From assembly GCA_028564705.1 (NCBI GenBank), contig JAPXFQ010000256.1, positions 2,418,001 through 2,482,000 on the forward strand: DNA of 64,000 nucleotides, read 5' to 3'. The notes beneath the pieces were generated by a model, which saw only the letters and a program-made list of their open reading frames with translations, was not told where the DNA came from and ran no database searches. Both the position numbers and the translations under genes were made by a program. Source of the stretch: Apricaphanius iberus (lineage: Eukaryota; Chordata; Actinopteri; Cyprinodontiformes; Aphaniidae). Numbering within the stretch: position 1 is the stretch's first letter; each line of letters begins with the position of its first letter. Of this stretch, positions 10,900 to 24,334 are shown piece by piece.

Positions 10900-11275
10900 A
10901 AATTACTTGCACTCACCTTCAAATCTCGAAATGTCCAGGATCCTGAGTATTCATGTCAGCTTTTGTCAAAAACATTGCTGCTGAAAAGCTTTCGATCACA
11001 GACTGAATCTCTTAGTTGCTCTTTATACAAGGTTAAAACTAAGTAGGAATAAGCCTTTAAGTCAGTGCATCAATAGATTTGGAACACGATGACTCTCTGG
11101 ATACCTTTAAAAAAACAGCAAAAAACAACCCTAATTTAATAAGGTTTTATGTTATCATTTTTGTGAAACTTTCAAATCAGTTGTAAAAAAAAAAGTTTGT
11201 AATTTTCATTTTACCTTTGGTATAGTGCTTTGTGAGTCTATATATGCGGTAAGCCCTTTATAAACAAACTTTAAT
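10900..11275 (+). mobile_element. Second L2/CR1-type LINE C-terminal remnant
   Basis: At about 11090-11135 the plus strand reads DDSLDTFKKTAKNN, the usual SLxxFKxxLKT-like end of L2/CR1 polyproteins. At 11223-11273 follows a tail-like sequence with gtgctttgtgag and ctttataaacaaactttaat, matching the ATATAAATAAA-type LINE tails elsewhere in the window. The rest of the frame is broken. Confidence 0.45.
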
Positions 11276-13300
11276 TGCTTTCTGACTAAGCATTTTGTCT
11301 CTACTGTTTGTAACCTGTTGTTGTTTACATAGAAGCCAATATCTACAGAATCAGGAAACAAAGTGTTCTAAGTTTTCACAATTGCGCTCCTCTTTGATGG
11401 TGTGAAGCACAAGGCGGCAAAAGCAAGGACACAGCAGGAACTCCAATCCAGAGTGAGCTTTCTGGTGCTTCACGCAGCTGCTAACTGCATTAAATAAGAA
11501 CACACGGTCAGACACCCACTTGATCAAACCCTCTAACTTCCACCTCAGCATGAACTCACCTCATATGTATACATGTGCTGCAGGGGAAAACTGTGTTTTC
11601 CGTGCCAGTGTGAGTCTATGTGCACTTCGGTTGGTGAGTGAGGGGAGCCTGGGGCTCATTGTTCATCTCAGTGGGTATAAATAGAAAAACAGAAAGCAAG
11701 GAATATACTGGCATCATGATGTCTGGGAGGGGGATAAAGCTAAAAACCATCAGATGTGAGAGCAGTTGGATTCGGGGCTATCAAAAGGCTTTCGTGTTAT
11801 GTTTTTTAATGCAGTGTCTGTCAAGGTACTCCAGACTCAGCATGACAGGCTGTAGTGATCCTGAAAGAAACAACAAGCAACTGTAGTTCTTTAGTGGTAT
11901 TTTTGCCATTTAGAAAAAGAAAGGTTACTTTTTAAGTAAATGAATCAGAAACAAATCAGAAGAGATAAAACCCCTGAAAAGTTACCTGGAGAACTTGAAC
12001 TTAATGATATTAATAGGTAAAGGTCCAATTGAGATGTTGATTCAGAGGAACGCTGTAACTAGGACTACAAACTGTGGCGCATTATTGGTGTGGCAATGTA
12101 CTGTCAACTCTTTGCTTTTTGTATTTGTTCCAATCATATTTGTTACAATATTTCAAACTGATCTTTCATTGCCTTCTCCTACATATTTGTGCCTACATCC
12201 CATTTCTCTGAAAAATCACTTGTCCAATGGTTATTTCTCTGTTTGTGTTTTCAGGCGCCAAAATAACAAATTATTGTATAATAAGCAACATAAAACCACT
12301 AAGTCTTCTGTTTTTATTTCATATATATTTACTATCAATATATTTTGAAGACTGATGTTTATTGTGAGTAGGTCAATGTTCTACCCAGGAACTAACAAGG
12401 CAATGAGTTGATTTTTTGTCATTTATTGACCTTTTAGAATTTATAGCTACTGTAAAGTGCAAGAAAAAGGGGAAAAATGACTCCAAGACGTGACAAACAA
12501 CTCAAAACAAGTGGGAATTTGGGCTGCTGTAAATGTTATGTTAAACAAATAACACAAAATTACGCCTTACCTGAGAGAAAGACAATAATTGTTGAGATTG
12601 TTAGTGTCTTGATGGATCTTAAATTTGAACAAGTTTACTTGATTTCGGTTTTCTTTTATTTAACAGTTGTAAGCATTTACAAACCCATCAAAACAAGAGG
12701 AAGGCAAATCTCAGGCTACTGTCAGCTTTTACTTTTTTTCTCCTGAAGACACTACAGCCACAATCGACTTAAACCCTTCTTGAGATCAACTGGTTGGGCA
12801 CACCTGATTTAAAATCTCTTCAGCCTTCATTGCGGAACCAATACTTGCAGCTCTGCTGAGCTGGCTGTCCCAGTCTCACCTTCACCAGTCCCCAGATATT
12901 GATGTCATAAAACAAGTAAAAAACACAGCCAGACAAACTCTGTTCTTTATGTGGAGATCAGTGTGTTTTAAAAAGTTTCAAGTCACATGGGTTTATTTTA
13001 TTGGGAAAAAAATAATTTAACAATCATTTTCAATGCTTAATTTAGTGTCAAATCAAATCTGCATGTTACTGGAAAGTCCACCAGAGTCTGAGCGACGCTG
13101 TTCGCTAGGTACTTGGAGATTAAATAGATTGCAGAGTAATTAGGGATGAGACTCAGGTGTGAGATGCCAGGTGAGTCTAATCTGGGTAGATTACTGAGAG
13201 AGAAGTAAATACGGGTCGTGGTCCTGCTCACGAACCTAAATTAACACATTAACTTACATTATGTGTCATAGATGCATCTGTTGAAACTTAGGCTTGAGGC
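11276..13300. other. No recognisable gene
   Basis: Several open frames of 64-117 codons occur on both strands, for example 11995-12348. None shows a known domain, conserved motif or exon-like flanks that I can support. Confidence 0.4.
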
Positions 13301-13360
13301 CATATAGATATAGATATAAAGATATAGATATATAGATATAGTTATATGGATATATATAAA
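13301..13360. repeat. GATATA microsatellite
   Basis: Imperfect run of atagat/atat units, for example atagatatagatataaagat. It is interrupted several times, so it is old. Confidence 0.8.
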
Positions 13361-16309
13361 CACCAGGGATTAAGCAAGAAATAGTAGAAGAAGAACAGAG
13401 TAGAACCAAAATCTACAGAGGAAGAACATTTTGAATACAAATCTAACAACTATGACGTTGTAGCTATTTTAGAAGCCTATGTAATATTTTGAAATAATTA
13501 TTCCCTCTGGGCTTGTAAAGCTGGTTTCATACTATTTTGCTGAAGTTCATCAATGCTCTGTACAGACAGCGCGTCTGCTTCACTTTTGGAACACCATTCG
13601 TGAGGAAAAAAACGGCAGACATAAACCATGTGTGAGAGGCACAGAAGGCATGCTTCAAAACAGATGCTGGGCAGTTTTGCTGTTGTTCATCTGCAGAAAA
13701 CCATAACACTGCATTTTTTTACTACAGTTTATCCTATGCATAACAATAACATGATGAATTTTACAAGCAACATGTGCACTGACAAAGAAATGTATTCATT
13801 AACCAACATACTAACAATGTTTATAGCTAAAATCTTTCAAGCCAGATGATATCACGAGAAGTCTGTTTCATAAACCCATATAGTGATACTTGGCTAAAGC
13901 CCAAAGCTGTAGTTTTGGACAGTGAAGCCATCGGGACTCAATGCAGGCTGGGAAACAGGCATTGCTGACCAAAAAGTCACAATGGTTTCTTAGGTAGGTT
14001 TTCCTTCTGGTTATGTCTCAAGAAATGCAGCAGTTGCTATTGACCCTAAGTATTATTTTATCTCATAACATCTCAAGTAAGATACTACTAAATAAATGAG
14101 CAAAAAGGGCCCAATTATATTTTGCAAACTCAGGAAAATCATGAAATTACAATTGAATTTGTTTAATTTGTGGGGTAACACCACCATTTCAAACAGACTG
14201 AAGCCTAACCCTGCCGATCAGGATATTAAATCTATTCTGGGGATTATGTTTGATAAATAATTAAGTACACAACATGTTTATGTAAATTCAATAGGGTGGA
14301 CAATAACAACATTTCGTTTTGAAAATAGGTTTGTAAAGCAATATCATAAAGTATGGGAGAAATAACAAGTATGAACTGGGATAAGAAAAGATTTTTGACT
14401 GAATTAGTTTGATGATGAGAACTAAAAGATACATTATATTAAGCCATCAGAAGTGAATGTCTACCTGGTCCTCACCACACCTGGTGTTCATATTGTTGTT
14501 CCTCAAAGGACAAAGCCCCCGAGGGGGCGGGGGCAGGGAGCAAAAGAGGGAGGTATAACATTAAGAAAAAGCACTTGTCAGGTCACCCATTAGAGGACCA
14601 TTACAATACCAATCTCTGCTCCCCATCTTTCCTTTTCACAGTGTGCGTGTAATTCTCTTGGTGTGCCTCTAGTCACCAGCGGGGAGATGAGATCATTACC
14701 TGTGACTGCAAGGCTAATGTCAAGCGTGGCCTAAACACACACTCACACACATACACACATAGGTGTACACACAGGCGTACTAAAAAGAATAATGTGGCTC
14801 TGCCTCAGTAACAAAACTACGGTGACCGCAGGGCTCGTCTCCATTTGGATAAGGCAGCTTGTTATACAACCTGCTTCCAACACCATCAGATGAGAGAAAC
14901 AAGAGGATACAGAGAGGAGGGATATGACAGACGGATGAGTAGAGGAGCATCTAATTGGAGACATGGTGAGAACAAATAGCCCCCTCGCTTTTTATGATGG
15001 AGGGTAAAAAAGTCCTGCTGTACAAGGAAAAAGTACGGCAGCAGAGTGGATGTTACTCAGAATATGGCCATTAGCATAAAAGAGTAGTGGGTATGCAAAG
15101 GCAGGAAAGGTGGAAGTGGGTCAGGAGGTGGTGGTGACTGACCTGGGCTCTAATTAACTTCACCATCAGCCCTACAGCTCTTATTTCATGCTGAATACTG
15201 AAACCTAACAATATCACAGCTACATCAAAGTAAGCCACACTAAGGCTTATTAGGCTTATTTTTGCACTAAAGTAAGCATTCAGTGTCACATGCTTTTATG
15301 TGGGTCAGTATAGCTGAAATTGTTTACATTTAGACTGTATATCAATTCAGATGTCAAGAAGCAATTTGATTCAGATTCTCAAGAGTTAGAATCGATTATC
15401 ACGATCTGATTCTATATGATCCATTTCAATATAGATATGGGTCAGTGCTATTTAAAACATATTTTTTTCCCTTTCCTTACCCCTGATTCACACTAGGGCG
15501 CAGAATGGATGTGCCCGATGTGAAGGGCTTAAAAAGCCTTTTGCAGCTGTGAAGCTTCAGCAGCTTTTAGTACACTGCTGCTGCTCTTGTAGCCGAGTTT
15601 ATTTTTATTGCTTCTTCTGATAGCTTTTTCTTTGGTTTCTTTGGTGGATCTACCATGGCTCAAGACTCAAAACCGCAGGTTTGTTTATATCATTAGGTAG
15701 CGCAGAGCATAAGCGTAATACGAAACTAAGGCATTACTTCTGGGCAGGTGACCAGCGGGTGATAATTTGTATAGTGCAGTTTCAGCTGCAGGATATTCCC
15801 ATGCAGTGACAGCTCTGAAAATAAACATAATATATTATGTTGTGTTGCCAAAACGTTTCAAAACCACGTGTTAATACAGTGTAAAAGTTGTAGAGTGTAT
15901 CTTTAAACATGTAAAAAAGAATCAGAAGACATCAATGCAAAAGTACCAGTGAGGTCCTGATATCCAATGCTCCTGATGCAGTACATCACAAAATTACACA
16001 CTCATGATCCCAATTCATTTGCCCTGTTCAAACATAAAGTACATGACACGATTTGATCTTTTAGGCACACCATTGATTGTCTCGTATTTATTCCAGCAGC
16101 AGTAGTTTTCTTTTTGGACAAATACTACTATTTTACTTTAATCATATAGTCTTATCAGAAGCTAAAATTTCCAAATGTCTTGTGGGAAAACTAATAGCAG
16201 TCATTCTGAGGTCAAACAAGAAAGTCAGAGGTTTGTCACGAACGAACCTGAAGATCCAATATGGTTTCTTTCCATATGAAACGTAGCTGCAGTAAAAAAA
16301 AAAAAGTTA
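13361..16309. other. No recognisable gene; AC microsatellite at ~14732-14761
   Basis: AT-rich, apart from 14500-15100, which is more complex and of higher GC (gagggggcgggggcagg near 14522). A short interrupted AC repeat lies at about 14732-14761. At 15385-15425 a run such as gaatcgattatcacgatctg resembles an internal module of fish hAT-type repeats, but no ends were found. Confidence 0.4.
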
Positions 16310-16670
16310 ATGTTCAGGTGTCTTATTTATAAAACTCAGAGTAGAATCCGCACTAAAACCATACTTAAGCTCAGCAACTTTTTTTTACTTACGCCTACTA
16401 AGTTTCTGATCTATCAAAATTGGAGTACGCACAGCTGCACGCAAATTCCTCTTGATAAATCAGACTCTTCATAGAAATGTGCTCAGCTGTTTCTGGATCA
16501 TATCACACCTCCTACACACCCACTTTCTGTCATAAATGGTCAAAGCAAAGTGCCTAGTGAATATTCTGCATCAACTAATATGGGGTGTTTCGCGGCTAAC
16601 CATGGCAACCGAGAGGCGGAGAAAGAATCAGCTGCAGGCCTGTGGAGGCAGAGAATGTTTTATTTCAATA
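16310..16670. mobile_element. Possible PIF/Harbinger-type DNA transposon remnant
   Basis: The segment starts with gtcttatttataaaactcag and contains gatctatcaaaattggagta, cttgataaatcagact and ggagtacgcac. It ends with accatggcaaccgagaggcg and ggagaaagaa. This layout of 'does not resemble unique DNA' motifs (TTTATAAA, GATAAATC, TACGCAC) is one I associate with Harbinger-like elements in fish. No transposase frame, TIR pair or TSD could be verified, so the call is tentative. Confidence 0.35.
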
Positions 16671-17344
16671 AATCAATCAATGTTGATCTATATAGCGATT
16701 TACTCATAAAAAGACAAAAATATAGTTACAAAAAATGTGTTAGAAGACAAGAGTAAAAAAAATAAATAAATAAATAAAGGCAGCAGCACAAGAGATGAAA
16801 CAAATAAGAACATTAAATGTAAAGTTTAATTTATAGGCTATGATTATCTCTTATAGCGAAGGTAACACTGGAATCAAACAAATTAACAGGAAAAAAATAA
16901 ATAAATCAAAATAGAACATAATAAATTCAAGCACTCCTAGATATTTAAAGCCTGGCAAAAACGTGCACTTCAAAACTACTTTTAAAAAGTATCATCCAGG
17001 CAAAATATTAATTTGGGGTCAAAAATAAACGAAAAAGCTGCAGGTGACACGCCGTTGATGCAGCAGAGTGCCTGACATAAAAAAAAAAATCTTCAATGAG
17101 TGCTGCAGCATTAGGATGGGATGCTGCGGGATTTTTGTTCTTCACACATGCACCAATTATATATTAAATCTGAAGACATATATATGAACATAATTCTTAA
17201 ATGCAACATATTTTTAATTCAAATTCATATTTTTATTCTCAGTTCCTTTAGACAGGATGGGACTTTTAATGGACATGTTTGCATTTTTTCTAAAATACAA
17301 AAAAACAGGTCTTCCAGTAAAGTTTATTTATATTTAATATAGAG

Positions 17345-17700
17345 CGTACAATAGTTTGTTTGCTTGCTCTGTCGTCTTCAGCCCAATTGAGTCTAGTTCA
17401 GTTATACTTACTATTTTGGATTTTTGGGACCAAAAGAAAGGACTGAATGGGTCCCACCCATTTACTGATTTACTGTATGTGATGGAGATTCTGAAATATA
17501 CATATTAAATATAAGGTTGAATGTCATCAGCACAGATGTATAAAATGTTTTAGTGCTCCTTAACATAAGCTATGGAGATCATATAGAAGTTGAATAAAAG
17601 CAGCCCTAGAATGAAGCCTTGAGGTGCTCTAGAACATGTCATCTTTGTTTGCCTTGATTTATAATGATCAAATGACAAGTCCCAGCTTGACTTTAACCTC
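17345..17700 (-). mobile_element. L2-type LINE reverse transcriptase fragment
   Basis: Minus-strand translation from about 17645 downward reads TCSRAPQGFILGLLLFNFYM, a recognisable version of the PQGSxLGPLLF motif of LINE reverse transcriptases. About 30 residues later comes CADDIQPYI, a mutated form of the YADDTQLYI catalytic box in which both aspartates survive. Stops interrupt the frame. Neither end of the element is visible, so this is a dead internal fragment. Confidence 0.6.
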
Positions 17701-19144
17701 CCATTTATGTTTTCCAACATGTACCTAAGACCAAAACAAGAACTTCAAATCACAAAACAAATTCAACCAACCTTATGCGATATTGTGCAATATTTACAGC
17801 AGTTGAGCAATTTAACACCTTGTTGCTGTTGCATTTAGAAATGCATTTAATAAAAGTTCAATAATGAAGATTTTCACAGGAAGGCAGAAATTCATTTGTA
17901 GGAGTAGTTTCTGTGTGATGTAAAGAATGCTCCTTGACATTCTTTTTGCTAGTCTTGCAAATCGCTCTAAAAACCACTGTTAAATGTTTTTTGCTGATCC
18001 AATATTACATAGGAGTATTATGTTTTAAGAAATGTCTTATTATTTCTACATCTACTTTTATTCAATTAGTTTTCATGCTAAAAGTCATAAAAGCAACACT
18101 TTAAAAATGAATATTAACACTACGCATCATGAAATAAACAACTGAGGATCATTCTGTTTATTGGTGTGCTAAAATGTGCAGCAGCGAACGTTGTCAGGAA
18201 CCATTTCATCCCCCATATTAATCTATGCGGGAACTATATAGCCATTACCTATCCCAATCATCACTAGTCTAGTCTGTGTAACAGTGGGTTTCTTGATTTT
18301 CATTTAGATTTCTTAAATAACAGAGTTAGTGGTAAGGGCAAAGAGAAAGCAATGTGTGTAAAACAAAATTTGCTGCACCTGTCCAAACGTGTATGATCAC
18401 AACATGTTTCACACATAATTATCTAGGAATCATGTAAAAAAAGCATAGAAATATTAAATATTAATCCCATTTATTATGGAGAAAGAAGAATATGAAATAA
18501 ATTAATCATGTCATACATGGCTGTCCAGATTTTTATCATTCCTTTTTTATCTACCTTTGTGTGATGTGAGGATGCTTGGCAGGAAATTAACAGTGACCTA
18601 TGGGAGACCATTACATGTGTACATGACTGTGGGTGTCGCAAGTATATCTGTTTGTAATGATCACCCCATTTAAGGTCTATAACTCTGACGCTTATCTAAC
18701 ATGTCGTCTACGTGCAATTAAGACATCCAAACATATTTGATCCATTAGTCCGATTTGTCCATCCAGCATGCATTGGTGATCTCATGCGAACAGTTGTTTG
18801 AGAAAGCATGTGCTATGAAAACATGCTATGAATGAAAATACTACTTTGATGCCTCTACAGTGATCTCAGCACAGACTAAGACTTGAGGCACAAAAAAACA
18901 AGACTAAACTCTGGATAACCCAACATAGTTCTTGGGATTTTAAATGCATTCATTTTTAATTTTTAATGGTTCCACTCAGTTTTATCTCTGCTTCATTTAC
19001 TTTTTACTCTTTTTCCAGTCAACATGGATTACTAAAACTTGTTTTTATTTTATAAATGCAAGTATAATAGGAGAGGGATTACTTTCTTTTGGTGTATTTT
19101 GGGCAAGCTCATAAAACCTCAAATACATTGCTTCATTCCATGGC
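17701..19144. other. No recognisable gene
   Basis: AT-rich, with no open frame above 60 codons and no repeat recognised. Confidence 0.4.
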
Positions 19145-19590
19145 ATGATGAAAATATCAAATGTAATTAGCCAGGATATCAAGGATAGAACTGTGACTTT
19201 GCCAGGTCAGGTTCATTGTTTGCTACAATTAACTTTTAAGGTCCAGAATTCATTTCCTCATCTTAAAAAGAGACAGGTTCTTTGTTTCAAAAATAAATTT
19301 GTCTTGGTGCTAAATGTGGGAAAAAAACGTTTAATTCAATCATAAAACTCTGCGAAGATGTTGGTTAAGGCTGGTAAAAAAGTGTCAATAAGTCCTGTTG
19401 CTGAAAGGTCAATAAGAAACAAGGGGGAAGCTTGGAAGCCTAAAAACAGCTTCCCAATTGTTAAGTTCGGAGGTGGCAGCATCATGTTGTTGGGTTCTTT
19501 TGTTTGATGGAAGGAGCAGAAAAAATAGGGGAAGAAATGTATTATAACAACAACCAGGATGTTCAACCCTGGGCACAAATGGTTTTTAAC
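19145..19590 (+). mobile_element. Tc1/mariner-type transposase remnant
   Basis: Positions 19145-19190 translate as MKISNVISQDIKDRTVTL, similar to the start of the helix-turn-helix region of Tc1 transposases. At about 19428-19500 the plus strand reads GEAWKPKNSFPIVKFGGGSI followed by MLLGSF, corresponding to the KHGGGSIMxWGCF box next to the second catalytic aspartate. The region between is compressed and carries stops, and the C-terminal DE part is missing. It is a dead, internally deleted copy. Confidence 0.6.
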
Positions 19591-21837
19591 ATGCAGTCAA
19601 ATTAGTTACATTGTGGTTTTAAGACAACAAAGTTGATGTTTTGATGTGGCCATCATAAGGTACTATGCTCAATTCCAGTAAAAAATATGTGTAAGGAAGC
19701 AAGGCTGCCAACAAAACCGACTTAATAAGACCAGTTCTGTCAGGAAAAATTGACCAAAATTCCAGCAAACTATTTTAAGAAGCATGTAGAAGCAAACACA
19801 AAATAATCTGACATATTTCTGACAAGCCTCATGAGGTGTGGATGTATTTTTATAAAAAAACATGGATTTGTTACCTGCACCCACTACATGTGTAAAGCTG
19901 GGTAAGTTAGACAGCAGAGTGCTTACATAGTTTTGTTTTTTTTCATTATACTGAAAAGTATAACGTTACTTATTACCTAGTTGCCTGATCTAATGTTGAT
20001 TCTGTATCGTATCAAGCACGTAACGCCACAAACTGTACGGGGACTGCCCTTAACCAGCCTGATGTGCTGCTGATATGGGAAGTCATTTAATTAGAAGATA
20101 AGGCGGGAGAAACAAAATTAGAATCTACAAACTTCAGATCACTATATACCACTCCAACATAGTGGGTCCTACTGATAATGGAGGGCCTTCTCTATGAGGA
20201 ACAATCAAATAAATAGAAGTATTAAAACAGGGAAGTAAAAATATCCCTATAAAAAAGCCAATAACAAAAGCAATCATTAAGGCTACAAGTTTTGAGGCTT
20301 TCTGAACTTTATTTAATCTTTGATAATTCTAGAAAAAACTCTTGGTAATTGTTACTGTGTACACAATATGAATTACCAAAACTTTACATTTGTTTACATT
20401 GTGATTGCTAACATAATTTTTTTTTGTTTGCTTTGAGTTTTCTGATTATCTTCAGTGCAGCAGTGTTACTTTAGAGTCAAACAGAGCAAAGATGCTCATC
20501 ATTCCAATAGGTTGTGCTGCAACATCATATTTATTAGAGGCCATGGTAAAGTTTTTGTGCATTTCAACAATATTGGTAGACTATGGACATCTTGGGACTA
20601 AGCAAGCAGCCTTGTTCTGGACAAGCTCCAGCTGTACGCTTGACATGTATATCAACCCCCCCCCCTTTTTTTTGGCCAAAGAAATCATGAATACACTGGG
20701 CCTATCCCTCCTCTCTCTGGCTGTGGCACAATGCATTGGGCAAAAAGGCTCATTTGATTACTGCTCCACCTCTTATGATTTTCACACAGAATCTTGGTAT
20801 ATCACCCACAAATGAAGGACAACCCAAAGGCACAGAATTTTTGCAGCACACAAAATTGTGTGCCCATTATTTGGAATTTTCATAAATCATTCCCTAAGTG
20901 CTAGAAAGCATTAACAGGAGACTGAAGACATCTTATGACTTAGTATTGTAAACAAATGTAATCAGTTTTTCTTTTGTGAAATTAAAGTAGGAATATCAAT
21001 GTGCGGGGAAAAATTGAGAAGGGCTATAAATATTATGTGATTTCATGATGGATGGAAATATGCATTTTAATTTAATGGGTCTTTTAAAAATATTGCTGTT
21101 TAAGGTGTGCATTAACAGCAAGATGCTTCTTCAACATCTGCAGAGATGAAGAGTGTTACTATATGAAAAATGTAAGTTGTGCAGCAAGAGCTTTTAACTA
21201 ACAAAGAAGGTGCAGAACTGGTGCAGAACTGTCTCAAAGCAGGTGAGCTCAAGTTGTGTAGCCCCTTACCATAAATATGTATGAGTCCTGGGACGTAACT
21301 ACGTAACTATGACAACATTACAGGCATGTCCATGCCCCTCTATCATGCAATCCGACAATATACACAAAAAATTAATGAAATGAGCATCCAGATATACCCA
21401 CATTAAAACCTGGAGTAAAAATTTTAATTTAATAGATTTTACTGTTCAAATTTCAAAAGTGAGTACTCAGCAAGCTATTTTGTTGGTGTTTACTGTTGCC
21501 ATAGGCACATTCATTCTCACAAAGTAAATTTAGGCAAGGACAAAGCTTTTTTTTATTTTCTATGAGTTCTAACGTGACTATGGTGATAATACACTACTAT
21601 GCTTATCCATAAATCCTGATGATTCCAATCAGTTAGATAGATAACAGGCATAAAACATAAAAAACAAAATGACTCTAAAATGTCTCCATTAAAATTTGGA
21701 TAAGACAGAAGTTGTTGACTTTGGAACAGATTGCATAAAAATGCTTAGTCAATCACTTTATCTGGATGGTATTAAATTGGCCTCTGCTAAATAACTTTCT
21801 ACAATGTATAGCAATTTAAATATATGAAGAAAAAAGT
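19591..21837. other. No recognisable gene
   Basis: AT-rich. A 107-codon frame (20492-20815) has two hydrophobic stretches but matches no family I know and lies in otherwise stop-rich DNA. The last ~150 bases may already be decayed LINE sequence. Confidence 0.35.
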
Positions 21838-24325
21838 AAAAATGTAATAACTACCTTTATATACAGAGCACCAGGCTCTAGTACTGAAGCATTCAATAAC
21901 TGGATAGAGGAAATGTTTAAAAATAAAAAATAAAATAAATTTAAAAAAAGGTTGACTTTGATGGTGATTATTGATCTGCTTAATTTAAATAATCATAAAT
22001 GGACTGATGAATTTTTAGAAACAATGTATAGCATGAGTTTGTACCCCAAAATCACATCCCACTGTTTTACTTTAATCAATAACATATTCACTAATGATAT
22101 TGAAAATAATACAGGATAATAATAAGGATATCAATGAGCACCTACCAGTTTTTACAGTTTATAATAGTAACAATCAGAGAAACAGCCAGAAGAAAAACCA
22201 AGATACAGATAAAGTATAGAGTAAACTATATCTTAACTAAAGAACGATCTACTGGCAGTAAATTTGGATATGGTGTACAATAAAGGTAATATTGATAGTG
22301 CATATGAAACTTTTTAAAGTATATTCATGTCATTATATGACAAAAACTGCTCAATAAAACAATATAAAGGAAAACAAAAATACAAAGATCAACCATGGCT
22401 CACGAAGGGATTACAAAATGCCTGTAGAAGAAAAATACAATATATAGAGAATTCATAATAAAAGAACTAAAGAGGCAGAAAATAAATACAAAAAATACAA
22501 GAATAAGTTAACCAATATTATTAGGGCATGTGGAAAGGGTTACTACAGTAAAATATTACACAATAATAAAAATTATATTAAATGAATATGGGACATATTA
22601 TATAGTATTATTAATAATGGTATGACCCTCAATAATTTAGTATGAAAAACAGTAGGAAAAAAGATAATACGGATGATTTTTCAATAATTTTATAATTAAT
22701 AATTTTTTGGTAAATGTTGGACCAAAATTAGCAGAAAAAGTCTCGATTTACCATCATCCGGGGATTGGGTTGATAACCTCATAGGAAGAAATCCCTGCTC
22801 AATGTTTCTAACAGTAGTTGAAGAAAATAAAATAATAAATATTCTAAATAACTGTAAAAGTAAAACATAAACCGATTTAAATTAAATTAATATGAAAGTC
22901 ATAGGAATCATGTAAAAAAAAAGTAAATGAAAGGATTTCAAAACCAACCACAAACTGTACATCTGCATTTTAGCATTCAAAACCAGTAAATTTCCTAATA
23001 CAATGAAAATAGCAAAAGTTGTGCCATTGCATAAAACTGGGGATAGACACCACTTTATAAATTACATGCCTGTTCTTTACTTCCACAGTTTTGCAAATTG
23101 AAAATTGAAAATTTGATCAACAAATTTAAATTACTTTCTTACAGTCAGTATGAATTTAGAGCAAACAGTTCCATATCACAGACACTTACAGAATCAATTG
23201 AGGAGATCACTGAGGCTATAGACCAAAAACAGTATTCAGTTGGAATATTCATAGATTGTAACAAAGCTTTTGATACAGTCAATCATGAAATATTAATCAA
23301 TAAATTGGAACGATATGAGATCAGGGGGTTAGTATTGGGTTAGTAATGGGTGAAAAGTTATTTAAGCAACAGAAAACAATTTGTGAAGTTGTACAAACTG
23401 AAAAGGTGCTTGGATAGAAACAAATTATAATTAAACTTATCGATGATAAAATAAACTGGAAGTCTCAAATAAAACATGTATATAGCAAACTGCCAAGGAG
23501 TATTTCGGTTATTAGTAAAGTAAGACACATTGTGGACCACAAATTACTCCACATTCTCTACTGTTCATTGATTTCGCCATATTTACATTACTGTGTAGAG
23601 GTCTGGGGTAATACTTATACATTTTCAGTATAATTCCAAATCATACTGCAGAAAAGAGCCATACGAATTATTCTTAATACTGGTTACAGAGAGCATACAG
23701 ATGTACTTTTCATAAAATCAAAAGTATTAAAATTCCCTGACCTGGTTCATTTTCAAACAGCACAAATCACCTCCGGCGATACACGATAAACTTCCTGGAT
23801 TTTTAATTTTTTACAGAGATGGGGGTTATAATCTGAGAGGGGAGTACAATTTAAAAGATCATTGAAAAATGTTTGTATTTCTGTGTGTGGAGTAAGATTG
23901 AGGAACAGTTTAGTTGTGGAGGTCAAGTGGTCACCAAGCATGACCCAGTTTAAGAAGCTGTACAAACACATGGTTTTCACAAGGTAGAGAGAGGAAGAAG
24001 GGTTTAACAATCAGGTGTTCTTGTAAATAATGTACGGTTTATATTTGTTTTCTTAATTTATTTATTTTCTATTTTATTTTTAACTAATTTTTGCTGTTTT
24101 TCTAAATAGGTATTAGGTAAATTTGTATATTTGGGGAGACTATTTGTTTACAGAGTAGTGGAGAAGGGGTAGGTTTCAATAAGCTTATGCCTCATCCTAC
24201 TACTTTTCAGAGATTTTTACATTGTGTAGACTATTCCTAATTGTTTGGTCTGTTTGTCATTTTTTCTTTATTTTTCTCAAATTTACTTTCTTTTGTTACT
24301 TTTCCATGTTCGAAAAAAACAACAA
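21838..24325 (+). mobile_element. Jockey-superfamily (CR1/L2-like) LINE, inactivated
   Basis: Remnant of one full ORF2. Domains in order: an endonuclease piece at 21838-21935 (FIYRAPGSSTEAFNNWIEEM) and again at about 22005-22110 (YSMSLYPKITS, then LINNIFTNDIENN); the start of the reverse transcriptase at about 22975-23090 (KIAKVVPLHKTGDRHHF); and its palm region at 23098-23343, containing QYEFRANSSISQTL and FIDCNKAFDTVNHEILINKL with the first catalytic aspartate. The C-terminal region at 23425-24000 contains IDDKINWKSQIKHVYSKL and LISPYLHYCVEVWGNTY. The segment that should hold the FADD/YADD box, between about 23390 and 23425, is deleted. The 3' UTR ends with aagcttatgcctcatcctac and catgttcgaa before an A-rich tail. 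Confidence 0.75.
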
Positions 24326-24334
24326 CAAAAAAAT

